Source: Pseudonocardia sp. (GTDB lineage: Bacteria; Actinomycetota; Actinomycetes; Mycobacteriales; Pseudonocardiaceae). From it: a DNA stretch of 34,864 bases. Of this stretch, positions 1 to 8,087 are shown piece after piece (positions within the stretch are counted from its first letter, which is position 1; every line of letters begins with the position of its first letter). The translations under genes were made by a program, and so were the position numbers. The DNA lies in NCBI GenBank assembly GCA_019244295.1, contig JAFASX010000116.1, positions 1 to 34,864 of the forward strand. The letters run 5' to 3'. Below the pieces are notes generated by a model. The model did no database searches. It was not told where the DNA came from and saw only the letters and a list, made by a program, of their open reading frames with translations.

Positions 1-138
1 GTCGAGGTGTAACCGGTGATGCCGCCGCGCGAGTGCTGGAGCTGCACGACCCGAGAATAAATGGCCACTAAGTGAACATTTGATCTTCGTTGAGATCAAG
101 TTCGGCGTTAGAGCATCGACTCTGACCTGGGATTTTGG
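1..138. other. Window edge without a callable gene
   Basis: A short open frame runs on the plus strand from base 3 to a TAA at 69-71, and another on the minus strand from a GTG near 68 to the window edge. Neither can be recognised from about 22 residues, so no gene is called. An inverted repeat (TTGATCT, 6-nt loop, AGATCAA) lies at 80-99, downstream of the tRNA on its strand. It has no T-run, so it is not a clear terminator. Confidence 0.4.
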
Positions 139-211
139 CTCCCCCGACTGGACTCGAACCAGTAACCCTGCGATTAACAGTCGCATGCTCTGCCAATTGA
201 GCTACGGAGGA
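136..211 (-). tRNA. tRNA-Asn (anticodon GTT)
   Basis: On the minus strand the sequence folds as a complete tRNA. The acceptor arm TCCTCCG pairs with CGGGGGA, the D-arm contains AGCTCAATTGGCAGAGC, the anticodon loop is ACTGTTAAT (GTT, Asn), and the T-arm contains GGTTCGAGTCC. The discriminator base is G and CCA is encoded at 138-136. No intron or long variable arm is present. It decodes AAC and AAU. Confidence 0.96.
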
Positions 212-351
212 CCGGCTGTGGCCGGTCTGGCTGCCGGCACCCTGTAACGATAGCGCACCGCCAGATTGGTCTCACGGGGTGCTCCGGTCTTGCGCACCAC
301 GCAGACAACGGCAGGATAAACACACGAGATCCGTCTGGAGGAGGAAACTTG

Positions 352-576
352 ATGATCCCGTTGATCATTGGCGCGGCAGCAGGGTACGTGCTGGGTGCCC
401 GCGCCGGTAAAGAACGCTACGAGCAGCTGGCCCGCACCTATCGCCGAGTCGCCGATCACCCGGCCGTACAGGGCGCGGCCGGTGTGGCAAAGGCCAAGAT
501 CGTGGACACAGTGAGCGCCGTCACTCGAGGTAGGCGCGATCCGCACCCAAACGTCAACAGCCAACAGCCGGATTGA
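352..576 (+). CDS. Small YtxH-like membrane-anchored protein
   Basis: This 74-residue protein has a short hydrophobic glycine-rich N-terminus (IPLIIGAAAGYVLGARAG), then a basic, helical region (KERYEQLARTYRR) and a polar tail. The pattern of a glycine-rich membrane anchor followed by a helix matches small YtxH-like actinobacterial proteins of unknown function. A strong ribosome binding site, GGAGGAGG, lies just upstream. A TTG at 349 precedes the ATG at 352 in frame; ATG is preferred. It probably sits in the membrane with its basic tail in the cytoplasm. The gene stands alone between the tRNA and the convergent tam gene. Function is unknown. Confidence 0.72.
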   Translation: MIPLIIGAAAGYVLGARAGKERYEQLARTYRRVADHPAVQGAAGVAKAKIVDTVSAVTRGRRDPHPNVNSQQPD

Positions 577-599
577 CGACCAGTCGAACTGCCTCAATC

Positions 600-1376
600 T
601 CAGCCGCCAGCCCTGGCCACCGTGAAGATCCGTCGGAATGGTAACCAGGTGCTGCCATCTGAGCTCACCGGATAGGCCGAGCGCAGCCGGGGCGCCAGCG
701 CCTCGCGGAACTCGGCCCACTCGGTGTCGTTCAGCGCATCACGCACTGGACGCAGCGCCGTTCCGCTGATCCAGGTCAGCACCGGGTGGTTCCCGCTGAG
801 GCGGTGCAGATAGGTCGTCTCCCACACGTCTACATCCGCGCCCACGGCTGCCAACGATTCGGCGTACTGCGCTGGGCTCGCCACAGCCAGCTCGTCGCGC
901 ACCGATACTCGAGCCCGCCAGGGCGGTTCGGCCAGCAGTTCGCGGACCAGCACATGCGACGGCGCGGTGAAATTACCCGGCACCTGCACACCGAACCAGC
1001 CGCCGGCCGGCATCGCGGCCACCCAACCCGCCAGCAGCTCGCGGTGCTCGGGCACCCACTGCAACACCGCGTTGCTCACCACCACGTCGTCACGCGGGCC
1101 AGGCCGCCAGTCCCGGACATCAGCCTGGCGAGCCGGGATGCCGCGCGCCTGTGCCTCGGCGACCATGTCCGGTGAGGAGTCCAGCGCGTCGATCTCCGCG
1201 TTCGGCCAGCGGGCCGCGAGCACCCCGGTGAGGTGCCCGGGACCACAACCCAGATCGACCACCCGGCGAGGCGCGACCGTCCTAATCCTGGCCAGCAGGT
1301 CGTGGAACGGACGCGCCCGGTGGTCGCCGAAAGCCAGGTATATCGCCGGGTCCCAGCTGACCTTTTTGGTGCTCAT
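600..1376 (-). CDS. tam: Trans-aconitate 2-methyltransferase
   Basis: This 258-residue class I SAM-dependent methyltransferase transfers a methyl group to trans-aconitate, an inhibitory by-product of the citric acid cycle. SAM-binding motif I is VVDLGCGPGHLTG (about residues 39-51), followed by the acidic residue of motif II in DALDSSPDM. The start KVSWDPAIYLAFGDHRARPF and the later WVPEH and VQVPGNF segments are typical of Tam rather than generic methyltransferases. Length is normal for the family. The ATG overlaps the stop of the upstream gene by 4 bp (ATGA), making tam the last gene of the dnaG operon. The substrate is assigned by family resemblance; a related small acid is possible. Confidence 0.85.
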   Translation of the reverse strand: MSTKKVSWDPAIYLAFGDHRARPFHDLLARIRTVAPRRVVDLGCGPGHLTGVLAARWPNAEIDALDSSPDMVAEAQARGIPARQADVRDWRPGPRDDVVVSNAVLQWVPEHRELLAGWVAAMPAGGWFGVQVPGNFTAPSHVLVRELLAEPPWRARVSVRDELAVASPAQYAESLAAVGADVDVWETTYLHRLSGNHPVLTWISGTALRPVRDALNDTEWAEFREALAPRLRSAYPVSSDGSTWLPFRRIFTVARAGG

Positions 1377-1918
1377 GGCGGCGCCCTCTTCGAAAGCCTA
1401 ACGGCCACTTCGACCGCGGCTTGGCGTACGGCCCACTCGTCGGTGCCCGGATCGGGCCGGACCTGCAGTCGCAGGCCGCCCCGACCAGGCACTTTGCGCT
1501 GCACGAACCACGCCCCTCCCCCGGGCAGGTCACGACGGTGCCGGGAACGGATGGACGAGGTCACCCGCTCGTGCACCACGTTCGGCAGCCGACCCGGCTT
1601 GCTCAGAGCCAACCGCCGAGGTGGCAGATCGGTCAAAAACGCCGCCGCGCCCTCGACGAGCTGTTCCTCCTGTTCCTCGGCCTCGATTACCGTCAGCACG
1701 CCGCTACCCCAGATCGCCTTGCTGACCAGGTGCCAGCCCACCCGGCGCCGCTCCGGCAACCAGAGGCCGTATGAGCTGGCCACCACCATCTCACCGCGCT
1801 CGACGGGCGACACGCTGGCGCTGGCAAGTACGTGTTCGTCCGGATCCAGCAAGGCGCTGAAGCCCTCAGGCAGCGCCGGCCAACCAAGCAGGTGACGGAC
1901 CGTGGCGGCGAGCTTCAT
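1373..1918 (-). CDS. Conserved protein of unknown function downstream of dnaG
   Basis: A soluble 181-residue protein with no signal peptide or membrane segment. The N-terminal half reads like a small beta-rich domain (ALLDPDEHVLASASVSP, then SYGLWLPERRRVGWHLVSKAIW), resembling PH-like proteins that begin with 'defence against high expression' style segments. The C-terminal half is charged (VHERVTSSIRSRHR). I do not recognise a catalytic motif. It is translationally coupled on both sides: its ATG overlaps the dnaG stop by 4 bp and its stop overlaps the tam ATG by 4 bp. Conservation of such a gene next to dnaG in actinobacteria is plausible but not something I can verify here. Confidence 0.75.
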   Translation of the reverse strand: MKLAATVRHLLGWPALPEGFSALLDPDEHVLASASVSPVERGEMVVASSYGLWLPERRRVGWHLVSKAIWGSGVLTVIEAEEQEEQLVEGAAAFLTDLPPRRLALSKPGRLPNVVHERVTSSIRSRHRRDLPGGGAWFVQRKVPGRGGLRLQVRPDPGTDEWAVRQAAVEVAVRLSKRAPP

Positions 1919-3768
1919 CGAAACGCCTGCTCCCGCAGAGCAATGCGGTACTGCTCCAACGGCACCAGATCACCGAACAGTTGATGGGATGCCTCAGGGT
2001 CTTCAATCGGGTTGATGCGCTGCAACCGGCTCTTGAGCTCGGCGATCTCGGCCTCCACAAGCGCCAGCCGCACACCGGCCAGCACGCTGGAGACATAGCG
2101 CGCCTCGTCGAAGTTCTTCTGGGGCAGTTCCATCGGCTCAACCGCCAGTTCGGTGACCAACGGGCGGGCCTGCGATGTGCAGTGGGCCAACACTGCCTCC
2201 AGCCAGGCTTGCCCCCGCAACTCGCCGCATACTCCACCGGCCTCCTCGATAGCCGACCGGATCGCGGCGAACGCGGGATGGGTGAACCCGTCGGGTGGCA
2301 GTTCATCGAACGCCGGGCCGGCCACCGCCGGCACCTGCAGGGCCGCCTTGAGCGCCTCCCGCTGCACATGCAGGCGGGGATCGTCGCGCGCCGGTGGGGG
2401 CGGAGGCTGCCGGCGGCCACGCACCCGCTCAGCTGGCACGCCAGCCTCCTCGCGGACCCGGCGCACCACCATGAACTCGTCACGCCAGCCGGTCCAGCCG
2501 GCGAGCCGGCGCGCGTACTCGTCGCGCAGGTCCTCCCGACGGATGCGGGCCACCAGCGGAACCGCTCGACGCAGCGCGGCCGTCTGCCCTTCCGGGGTGT
2601 CCAGGTTGTGCTCACGCAGCATCGAGCGAATCGCGAATTCGAACAGCGGCTCACGGCGGGCTATCAGATCGCGCACGGCGGCGTCTCCGCTGGTTTGCCG
2701 CAGCTCGCACGGATCGTGCCCGTCGGGGGCGATCGCCACGAACGTCTGGGCGGCAAACGCTTGGTCACCTTCGAATGCTTTCAATGCGGCGGCCTGACCG
2801 GCGGCGTCGCCGTCGAAGGTGTAGATCATCTCACCGAACTCGAACGAGTCGTCCCCGATCAACCGGCGCAGCACGGCGATGTGTTCGGCCCCGAAGGCAG
2901 TGCCGCAGGCGGCCACAGCCGTGGTCACCCCGGCCAGATGCATGGCCATCACGTCGGTATAGCCCTCCACGACGACGGCCTGCCGACGCCGGGCGATCTC
3001 CCGCTTGGCCAAGTCCAGACCGAACAGCACGTGGGTCTTGCGATACACCGGAGTCTCCGCGGTGTTGAGGTACTTGGCCTCGATGGGGTCGTCATCGAAG
3101 AGCCTGCGGGCGCCGAACCCGACCACATCGCCACCCAAGTCCCGGATCGGCCACAGCAGCCGGCGGCGGAACCGGTCGATCGGCCCACGCCGGCCCTCCT
3201 TGGACAACCCGGCTTTAAGCAACTCTTCAAGGGTGAAACCGGCGGCAAGCAGATGCTTGGTCAGCCCGTCCCACTCCGAAGGCGCGTATCCGCAGCCGAA
3301 TCGCTCAGCCGCTGCGGCGTCAAAACCCCGACCGGTGAGAAAACGCATCGCGGGGGCCGCCTCAACGGTGCGCAGCCGTTCGGCGTAGAACTCGGCCGCG
3401 CGGCGGTTAGCCCCGAACAGCCGCGTCCGAGTGCCTCGCTCACGTTGGGTGGATGAGCCGCCGCCTTCGTAGGTCAGCCGCACGCCAACCCGGTCGGCCA
3501 GACGCTCCACAGCCTCGACGAAGCCGAGGTGCTCGATCCGCATCACGAAGTCGATCACGCTGCCGCCCGCGCCGCAGCCGAAACAGTGGAAGGTGCTGTT
3601 CGTCAGCCGGACGCTGAACGACGGTGTCTTCTCGTCATGAAAAGGGCAGAGCCCCTTCAGCGAGCCGGCGCCGGCGCGCCGCAGCGCGAGATACTCGCTG
3701 ACCACCTCCTCGATCCGGACCCGATCACGAACCTGCGCAATGTCGGCTTCCCTGATCCGGCCTGGCAT
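1915..3768 (-). CDS. dnaG: DNA primase
   Basis: This 617-residue primase makes RNA primers for DNA replication and acts with the DnaB helicase. The N-terminal CHC2 zinc finger is visible (C41, H44 in CPFHDEKTPSF; C62, C65 in HCFGCGAGG). The catalytic core follows, with TOPRIM acidic residues E268 (VVVEGYTDVMA) and D319/D321 (TFDGDAAGQA). The C-terminal third (about 450-617) matches the helicase-binding region. The ATG at 3768 (MPGRIREADIAQVRDR) is chosen because DnaG proteins start here; upstream in-frame codons would add 33 unrelated residues. It heads an operon with the 1373-1918 gene and tam, and is divergent from the Uma2 gene. Equivalent to Rv2343c. Confidence 0.97.
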   Translation of the reverse strand: MPGRIREADIAQVRDRVRIEEVVSEYLALRRAGAGSLKGLCPFHDEKTPSFSVRLTNSTFHCFGCGAGGSVIDFVMRIEHLGFVEAVERLADRVGVRLTYEGGGSSTQRERGTRTRLFGANRRAAEFYAERLRTVEAAPAMRFLTGRGFDAAAAERFGCGYAPSEWDGLTKHLLAAGFTLEELLKAGLSKEGRRGPIDRFRRRLLWPIRDLGGDVVGFGARRLFDDDPIEAKYLNTAETPVYRKTHVLFGLDLAKREIARRRQAVVVEGYTDVMAMHLAGVTTAVAACGTAFGAEHIAVLRRLIGDDSFEFGEMIYTFDGDAAGQAAALKAFEGDQAFAAQTFVAIAPDGHDPCELRQTSGDAAVRDLIARREPLFEFAIRSMLREHNLDTPEGQTAALRRAVPLVARIRREDLRDEYARRLAGWTGWRDEFMVVRRVREEAGVPAERVRGRRQPPPPPARDDPRLHVQREALKAALQVPAVAGPAFDELPPDGFTHPAFAAIRSAIEEAGGVCGELRGQAWLEAVLAHCTSQARPLVTELAVEPMELPQKNFDEARYVSSVLAGVRLALVEAEIAELKSRLQRINPIEDPEASHQLFGDLVPLEQYRIALREQAFR

Positions 3769-3856
3769 GTGGCTGAGTCTATGCCGCCGTCCCGACAACA
3801 TCCGAAAACTGTCGGTGGGGTGTGCCAGGTTGGCAGCGACAACCCGAGGGGGAACT
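3769..3856. promoter_or_regulatory. Divergent dnaG / Uma2 promoter region
   Basis: An 88-bp gap separates the divergent dnaG and Uma2 genes and must hold both promoters. It contains a loose inverted repeat, CCGACA at 3792-3797 and TGTCGG at 3810-3815. The Uma2 ribosome binding site GAGGGGGA is at 3846-3853. I see no confident -35/-10 pair. Confidence 0.4.
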
Positions 3857-4420
3857 ATGACAGCCATGAGCGTTCACGCCACAGCTCCCTTCACGGTCGC
3901 TGACCTGGAGGGCATGCCCGATGACGGACGGCGTTACGAGCTCATCGACGGTGAGCTCCTGGTGAGCCCCGCGCCGGGATTACGACACCAGACGGTTGGC
4001 CTGCGGCTTTACCGGCTGCTCGACGACGCCTGCCCGGCCGATCTGTATGCACTTGCCGCGCCGTTCGCGGTGCAGCCCGACCAGCTCACCGAAGTGCAGC
4101 CAGACGTGCTGGTCGCCCGATTCGCCGAGCTGACCGAGAAAAACCTGCCGACCGCGCCGGTACTGGCGGTTGAAGTCCTCTCACCGAGTGGCCAGTCCAT
4201 CGACCTCACGCTCAAACGGGCGCTCTACCAACGCATGGGCGTCTCCAGTTACTGGATCATCGACCCCAAGGTGCCCAGCCTGCTGGCGCTGGAACTGGGC
4301 CCGAACGGCAAGTATCGGGAAGTAGCCAAGGCGGTCGGCGACGAGCCATTCGAGGCCACAAGACCATTCGCCGTGCGAATCATACCGAACGACCTATTGG
4401 GGCGGCTGCGTGTGCGTTGA
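3857..4420 (+). CDS. Uma2-family PD-(D/E)XK nuclease-like protein
   Basis: A 187-residue Uma2-family (DUF820) protein with a restriction-endonuclease-like fold. Family features in order are DGRRYELIDGELLVSPAPG (about residues 22-40), the acidic strand VQPDVLV, the core VLAVEVLSPSG and the helix KRALYQRMGVSSYWIIDP. Length is normal. The ATG at 3857 follows a good ribosome binding site (GAGGGGGA); an open frame extends upstream into the dnaG promoter but lacks family residues. The stop overlaps the sigma-factor start by 11 bp. Uma2 genes are often multicopy in actinobacteria and some lie near mobile DNA. The biological role is not established, and the sequence gives no clue to a target. Confidence 0.85.
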   Translation: MTAMSVHATAPFTVADLEGMPDDGRRYELIDGELLVSPAPGLRHQTVGLRLYRLLDDACPADLYALAAPFAVQPDQLTEVQPDVLVARFAELTEKNLPTAPVLAVEVLSPSGQSIDLTLKRALYQRMGVSSYWIIDPKVPSLLALELGPNGKYREVAKAVGDEPFEATRPFAVRIIPNDLLGRLRVR

Positions 4421-5314
4421 GACCGCCGAGCACATTCTGGACATCGAGACGCATCGCACGCACCTGATCGGCGTCGGTTATCGGCTCACTGGCAGCTGGG
4501 CCGACGCCGAGGACGCCGTACAGGATGCCTGGCTACGGCTGCGCCGGCTGTCGGATGACGAACGCGCCGCCATCCGCGATCCGAAGGCGTGGCTGACTAC
4601 TGTGGTCAGCCGGCTGCGCCTGGACCGGCTGCGTTCCGCGACCGCCCGCCGGGAGAGCTATGTGGGCCCGTGGCTGCCCGAGCCTCTGGTCAGCACGACC
4701 GCTGAAGACGATCCCCTAGCCTTTGTCGTGCGCGACGAGGACGTCCGGATGGCCGCCATGGTCGTGTTGGAACGACTGACCCCGGAACAGCGGGTCGCGT
4801 TCGTGCTGCACGACATGCTCGACGTGAGCTTCACCGAGATCGCGGAGGTGCTCGGCTGCACCGTAGCCACCGCCCGCCAGTACGCCTCCCGAGCTCGCCG
4901 CCCGTCGCTGAAACCCCACCTCCGCCCAAGACGGACATCGCCGAGCAACAGCGAATGCTCGCCGCCATCGCCGACGCGCTCGGCCGGGGCGATACCGCCG
5001 CTTTGGTTTCATTGCTGCACCCGGAGGCGGTATTGGTCAGCGACGGCGGCGGCATGGCCCCGGCGGCGCGGCGAGTGGTGTACGGGGCGGACAAGGTGGC
5101 CCGGTTGTTGGTCGGGCTCACCAGCCGCCACGGTCAGTGGCTGGAGGCGGCGGTCCCGGTGCTGGTCAACGGTGAGCAGGGAGTCTGGATACCCGGCGAC
5201 GGTGACGCACCGGAGTCGGTCACCGTGTTCATCCTCGCCGAGGGGCGCGTCGCCGCGTGCTATTCGATACTCAACCCCGCGAAGCTGAGCCACTGGCGAC
5301 GTCCGCCGCGCTGA
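4410..5314 (+). pseudogene. ECF41-type sigma factor with fused SnoaL-like domain, frameshifted
   Basis: This encodes an extracytoplasmic-function sigma factor of the SigJ/ECF41 type. Region 2 is DAEDAVQDAWLRLRRL (about 32-47), the ECF41 linker WLPEPL is at 88-93, and region 4 is about 115-164 with the helix-turn-helix FTEIAEVLGCTVATARQYAS. The frame then breaks near 4900. Reading on one base back gives the C-terminal SnoaL-like regulatory domain, including the DGGG motif (VSDGGGM), ending at 5314. Restoring one G in the GCCGCCCG context rejoins the parts as RARR-AVAE. The second part has its own in-frame ATG at 4955, without a clear ribosome binding site. The GTG at 4410 overlaps the Uma2 stop. 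Its 3' end overlaps the convergent decarboxylase gene by 44 bp. A sequencing error is the main alternative. Confidence 0.85.
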
Positions 5315-5890
5315 GCGGCGGCGACTGCGGCATCGGCACCCGACAGGCCTCGCCCGAGGTGAATCCCTGGTCAACTATGCCCAACGCGTGGTTGAACCGG
5401 GAACGCTGGTTTTCCAACGCAATAGCGTGAGTCAACTCGACCAGGCCTTCGTGGCCGAAACGAGCATCCAACTCGGCCACCATCTCGTCGGTCACCGTCA
5501 TCGGCTGGGCCGTCATGGCATCGGCGTAGGCAACGCGAGCCGCTCGTCGGCGCTGAACAGCGGGCTGTCTGGATAGTGGTCGATGTCACGCAGCCGGTCG
5601 ATGTCCAGGCCATGGTGACGCTGCAGCATGGTGCCGAAGTCGACACACCAGGAACAGCCGACGTTGGTGGCCACTCGGTAGAGCGCCACCTCACGTACGG
5701 ATGCCGGCAGCACCCGGTGGGCGCGCTCGACCGCCATCTCGCTGATCGCGTTTGCCCAGAACAGCCGCCGGTGCCAGCGGGTTATCGCGAACGGCTCCGG
5801 CACGGCCCCGTACCGGCGGCTTGCATACCAATAGGCCAGGCGACCAGAGAATCCGGCGTTGGTGACCGGTACAACAGGCACTCGACTCAT
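5271..5890 (-). pseudogene. Carboxymuconolactone decarboxylase (AhpD-like) family, frameshifted
   Basis: The gene starts at ATG 5890 behind a strong ribosome binding site (AGGAGGAGG) and reads as a carboxymuconolactone decarboxylase/AhpD-like protein of about 206 residues. The redox CxxC is NVGCSWCVDF (C79, C82). The frame breaks near 5531. The upstream part ends in an unrelated PTPMP and stop at 5513, whereas the other frame continues as YADAMTAQPMTVTDEM to a stop at 5271. Adding one G to TTGCC restores ERLALAYADAM. This family is a known genomic partner and target of ECF41 sigma factors, and the neighbouring convergent gene is exactly that. Both partners carry a one-base deletion, so the pair looks inactivated. 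Confidence 0.83.
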
Positions 5891-5920
5891 GATGTCCTCC
5901 TCCTGGAGAGTCACCAGGGT

Positions 5921-5947
5921 GACGAAGCAACCACGCCAAACGTGACA
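5921..5947 (-). promoter_or_regulatory. ECF41-like promoter of the decarboxylase gene
   Basis: On the minus strand, TGTCAC (5947-5942) is followed by a 17-nt spacer and CGTC (5924-5921). This matches the known ECF41 promoter type (TGTCACA, about 16 nt, CGTC). It lies 30 bp upstream of the ATG at 5890. A near-palindrome, GTCACCAGGGTGAC, overlaps the -10 element at 5910-5923 and could be an operator or chance. A 10-bp palindrome AATGATCATT sits upstream at 5951-5960. Confidence 0.7.
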
Positions 5948-5955
5948 CTGAATGA

Positions 5956-6624
5956 TCATTTCGTCTGCGTACCGCGCTCCGGTTTGTAGGCCAGTAGGTA
6001 AGCCTGCTGCGTCTTCTCCACCCCTTCGTCGGGCTCGCGCACCATCTGGACTCGCGGGTCCAATCCGGCCTGCCTCAGCAGCTTCGCGACCCGGTCCGGC
6101 GGTCGCCGGTAGAAATTGAGCGCAATCGGGTGGCCGAACGCCTCCGTCAGCTGTAGCCGCTCGTCGCCGACCTGAAAGACGAGCAGCACGTAACCTCCCG
6201 AAGCCAGCACCCGGTAGAACTCGGCGAACACTTCCGGCAGCTGCTCGCAGGGAACGTGGATGATTGAGTAGTTGGCTACCACACCGCCGAGGGTGCCGTC
6301 GGGAAGATCGAGAGCCAGCATCGAACCCACATCGAACCGGATATTCGGATACGTGCGCCGAGCTACCGCGACCATTTCCGACGACAGGTCGACCCCGAAC
6401 ACCATCAGCCCTAAGCGGTGCAGATAGTCCGTCAGCCGCCCAGGGCCACACCCGACGTCGAGGACAGCGCCGACACCCGCGTCTCGTACCAGCTCGGCGA
6501 ACCCTGCGAACAGAGCCCGGTCCAGCGGTTTGCTCGCCAGTTCAGCCCGGAAGTGTTCGGCGTAGTCGCGGGCCACCACGTCGTAAGCAGCCCGGGTGCT
6601 CGACAGAAAGTCCGGTTCGGCCAC
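5956..6624 (-). CDS. Class I SAM-dependent methyltransferase
   Basis: A 222-residue methyltransferase. The N-terminal SSTRAAYDVVARDYAEHF is typical of the UbiE/Methyltransf_11-type cap. Motif I is VLDVGCGPGRLTDYL, the acidic SAM-ribose residue lies in FGVDLSSEM, and motif III-like ANYSIIHVP and VLASGGYVLLVFQ follow. The substrate cannot be predicted. The GTG at 6624 (VAEPDFLSSTRA) is preferred; an open frame continues to 6654 but adds ten residues that do not look conserved. The stop lies 65 bp upstream of the decarboxylase ATG and touches its promoter region, so the two genes are probably transcribed separately. It appears intact. Confidence 0.8.
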   Translation of the reverse strand: MAEPDFLSSTRAAYDVVARDYAEHFRAELASKPLDRALFAGFAELVRDAGVGAVLDVGCGPGRLTDYLHRLGLMVFGVDLSSEMVAVARRTYPNIRFDVGSMLALDLPDGTLGGVVANYSIIHVPCEQLPEVFAEFYRVLASGGYVLLVFQVGDERLQLTEAFGHPIALNFYRRPPDRVAKLLRQAGLDPRVQMVREPDEGVEKTQQAYLLAYKPERGTQTK

Positions 6625-6695
6625 GGCTGAGCACCATAGCCGGGCGCCGAACACAAGCGCTCAGTGATCGACTACCTCGACGGGTTACTACTAAT

Positions 6696-7964
6696 TCAGT
6701 TGCCGACCAGTCGACGGTGCCACGCACAGGCCTGCTGATCGGTCAGGGTAGCGATCTGGTCGATGACCACCCGCCACCGGGCGGCGTCGTCCGAGGCGAC
6801 TACCCACGCCTCGCGCTGCGGCGGGGTAAGGCTGCCCGGTGCGCGGCTGGCCACGGCGTGCGCAAGCTCGGCGATTAGGTCGCGTTGGCCGGCCTGCGCC
6901 CGTACCCGATTCGCGTCCGATATGACGTACCGCACCGCCATGGCCTTGAGCAGCGCTACCTCGGCGGCCACTAGATCGGGAACGACAAGGTCAGCGGAAT
7001 ACCGACCGTGCGGACCCTCGCCGTGCACAGCCTGGGTCGCTTCGATGGCCGCCGAGGCGAACCGGTTGATCAGTTCACTGGTTAACCGCTTGAGAGCTAC
7101 CTGAGCGGCGGCCGAGACACCCGCCGCATCGCACTCCCCCGCCGCTACCTCGGCCGCTACCGGCAGCTTAAGCAACCGCGACCCGGCTTCGTCGCACGCC
7201 GCCTCATCCGCTCCGAAGCACTGAGCGGCCAACGCCGCCAGCACCGCCCGCTCGCCGGCGTCGGACAGTGCGGCCAATCGCATCCGGCCAGCCAGAATGC
7301 CGTCCTCCACGTCGTGGACCGAGTACGCCACATCATCCGACCAGTCCATCACCTGAGCTTCCAGACACCTGCGGCGCTCCGGCGCACCATCACGTAACCA
7401 CTCGAATGCCACCCGGTCATCCGGATAGACGCCATATTTTCGTGCTCCGTCATGGCGCAACCAGGGATATTTGCAAGCGGCGTCCAGCGATGCTCGGGTG
7501 AGGTTGAGCCCGCCGCCGCCGACCTTAGGCTCCAGGCGAACCAAGATACGTAGCGTCTGCGCATTACCCTCGAACCCACCGGTTGGTCGAGCAAGCTCGT
7601 CCAACGCGAGCTCGCCGTTGTGCCCGAACGGCGGATGCCCGATGTCGTGGGCCAGTCCCGCAGTGTCTACCACGTCCGGATCGCACCCGAGCTCCTCGCC
7701 GATACTCCGTCCGATCTGCGCCACCTCCAGCGAGTGGGTCAACCGGCTCCGGGGCATCCCGCTGGCTTCGATGCCCTCGCCGGGCCCGACCACCTGCGTT
7801 TTGCCAGCCAGCCGTCGCAACGCCGCCGAATGCAGCACTCGCGCCCGATCGCGGGCGAAGGCGCCTCGGTACTCAACGTGCGCTACCCCATCTACCGCCG
7901 AACACTTGGGTTCTTCCGAAAACATCCGGACCCAGTCGTGCTCGCGGTAGGGGTACAGGCTCAT
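6696..7964 (-). CDS. dgt: Deoxyguanosinetriphosphate triphosphohydrolase-like protein
   Basis: A 422-residue HD-domain dNTP triphosphohydrolase that splits dGTP, or other dNTPs, into the nucleoside and triphosphate, adjusting nucleotide pools. The metal-binding HD residues are visible: H77 in SRLTHSLEVAQ and H106-D107 in TAGLAHDIGHPPFGH. The early RVLHSAALRRLAGKTQV is also diagnostic. The start at ATG 7964 (MSLYPYREHDWVRMF) matches the family; the frame extends upstream to 8015 without conserved residues. Length is normal. The homologue Rv2344c lies next to dnaG in M. tuberculosis, whereas here about 3 kb of accessory genes separates them, consistent with insertion. Confidence 0.93.
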   Translation of the reverse strand: MSLYPYREHDWVRMFSEEPKCSAVDGVAHVEYRGAFARDRARVLHSAALRRLAGKTQVVGPGEGIEASGMPRSRLTHSLEVAQIGRSIGEELGCDPDVVDTAGLAHDIGHPPFGHNGELALDELARPTGGFEGNAQTLRILVRLEPKVGGGGLNLTRASLDAACKYPWLRHDGARKYGVYPDDRVAFEWLRDGAPERRRCLEAQVMDWSDDVAYSVHDVEDGILAGRMRLAALSDAGERAVLAALAAQCFGADEAACDEAGSRLLKLPVAAEVAAGECDAAGVSAAAQVALKRLTSELINRFASAAIEATQAVHGEGPHGRYSADLVVPDLVAAEVALLKAMAVRYVISDANRVRAQAGQRDLIAELAHAVASRAPGSLTPPQREAWVVASDDAARWRVVIDQIATLTDQQACAWHRRLVGN

Positions 7965-8087
7965 CCCAGCCCGGTCCCCAGAGCTTCCACCGCAGCGTGC
8001 GTCAGTCGATAGCAAAACAACGCACCAGTTTCTCGGATGACGTAGCGAATCGGGTCAACCTGGCCGACGATCGACCAGCGGCCTCAT

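Noticed and set aside
1981..3456. Long open frame opposite dnaG (491 codons) and similar frames opposite uppS, glyS and era
   Set aside because: These mirror high-GC third-position bias of the real genes, have no recognisable domains and lack ribosome binding sites.
4890..4955. Programmed ribosomal frameshift in the sigma factor
   Set aside because: No slippery heptamer or downstream structure is apparent, and its partner gene has an unrelated one-base deletion of the same kind.
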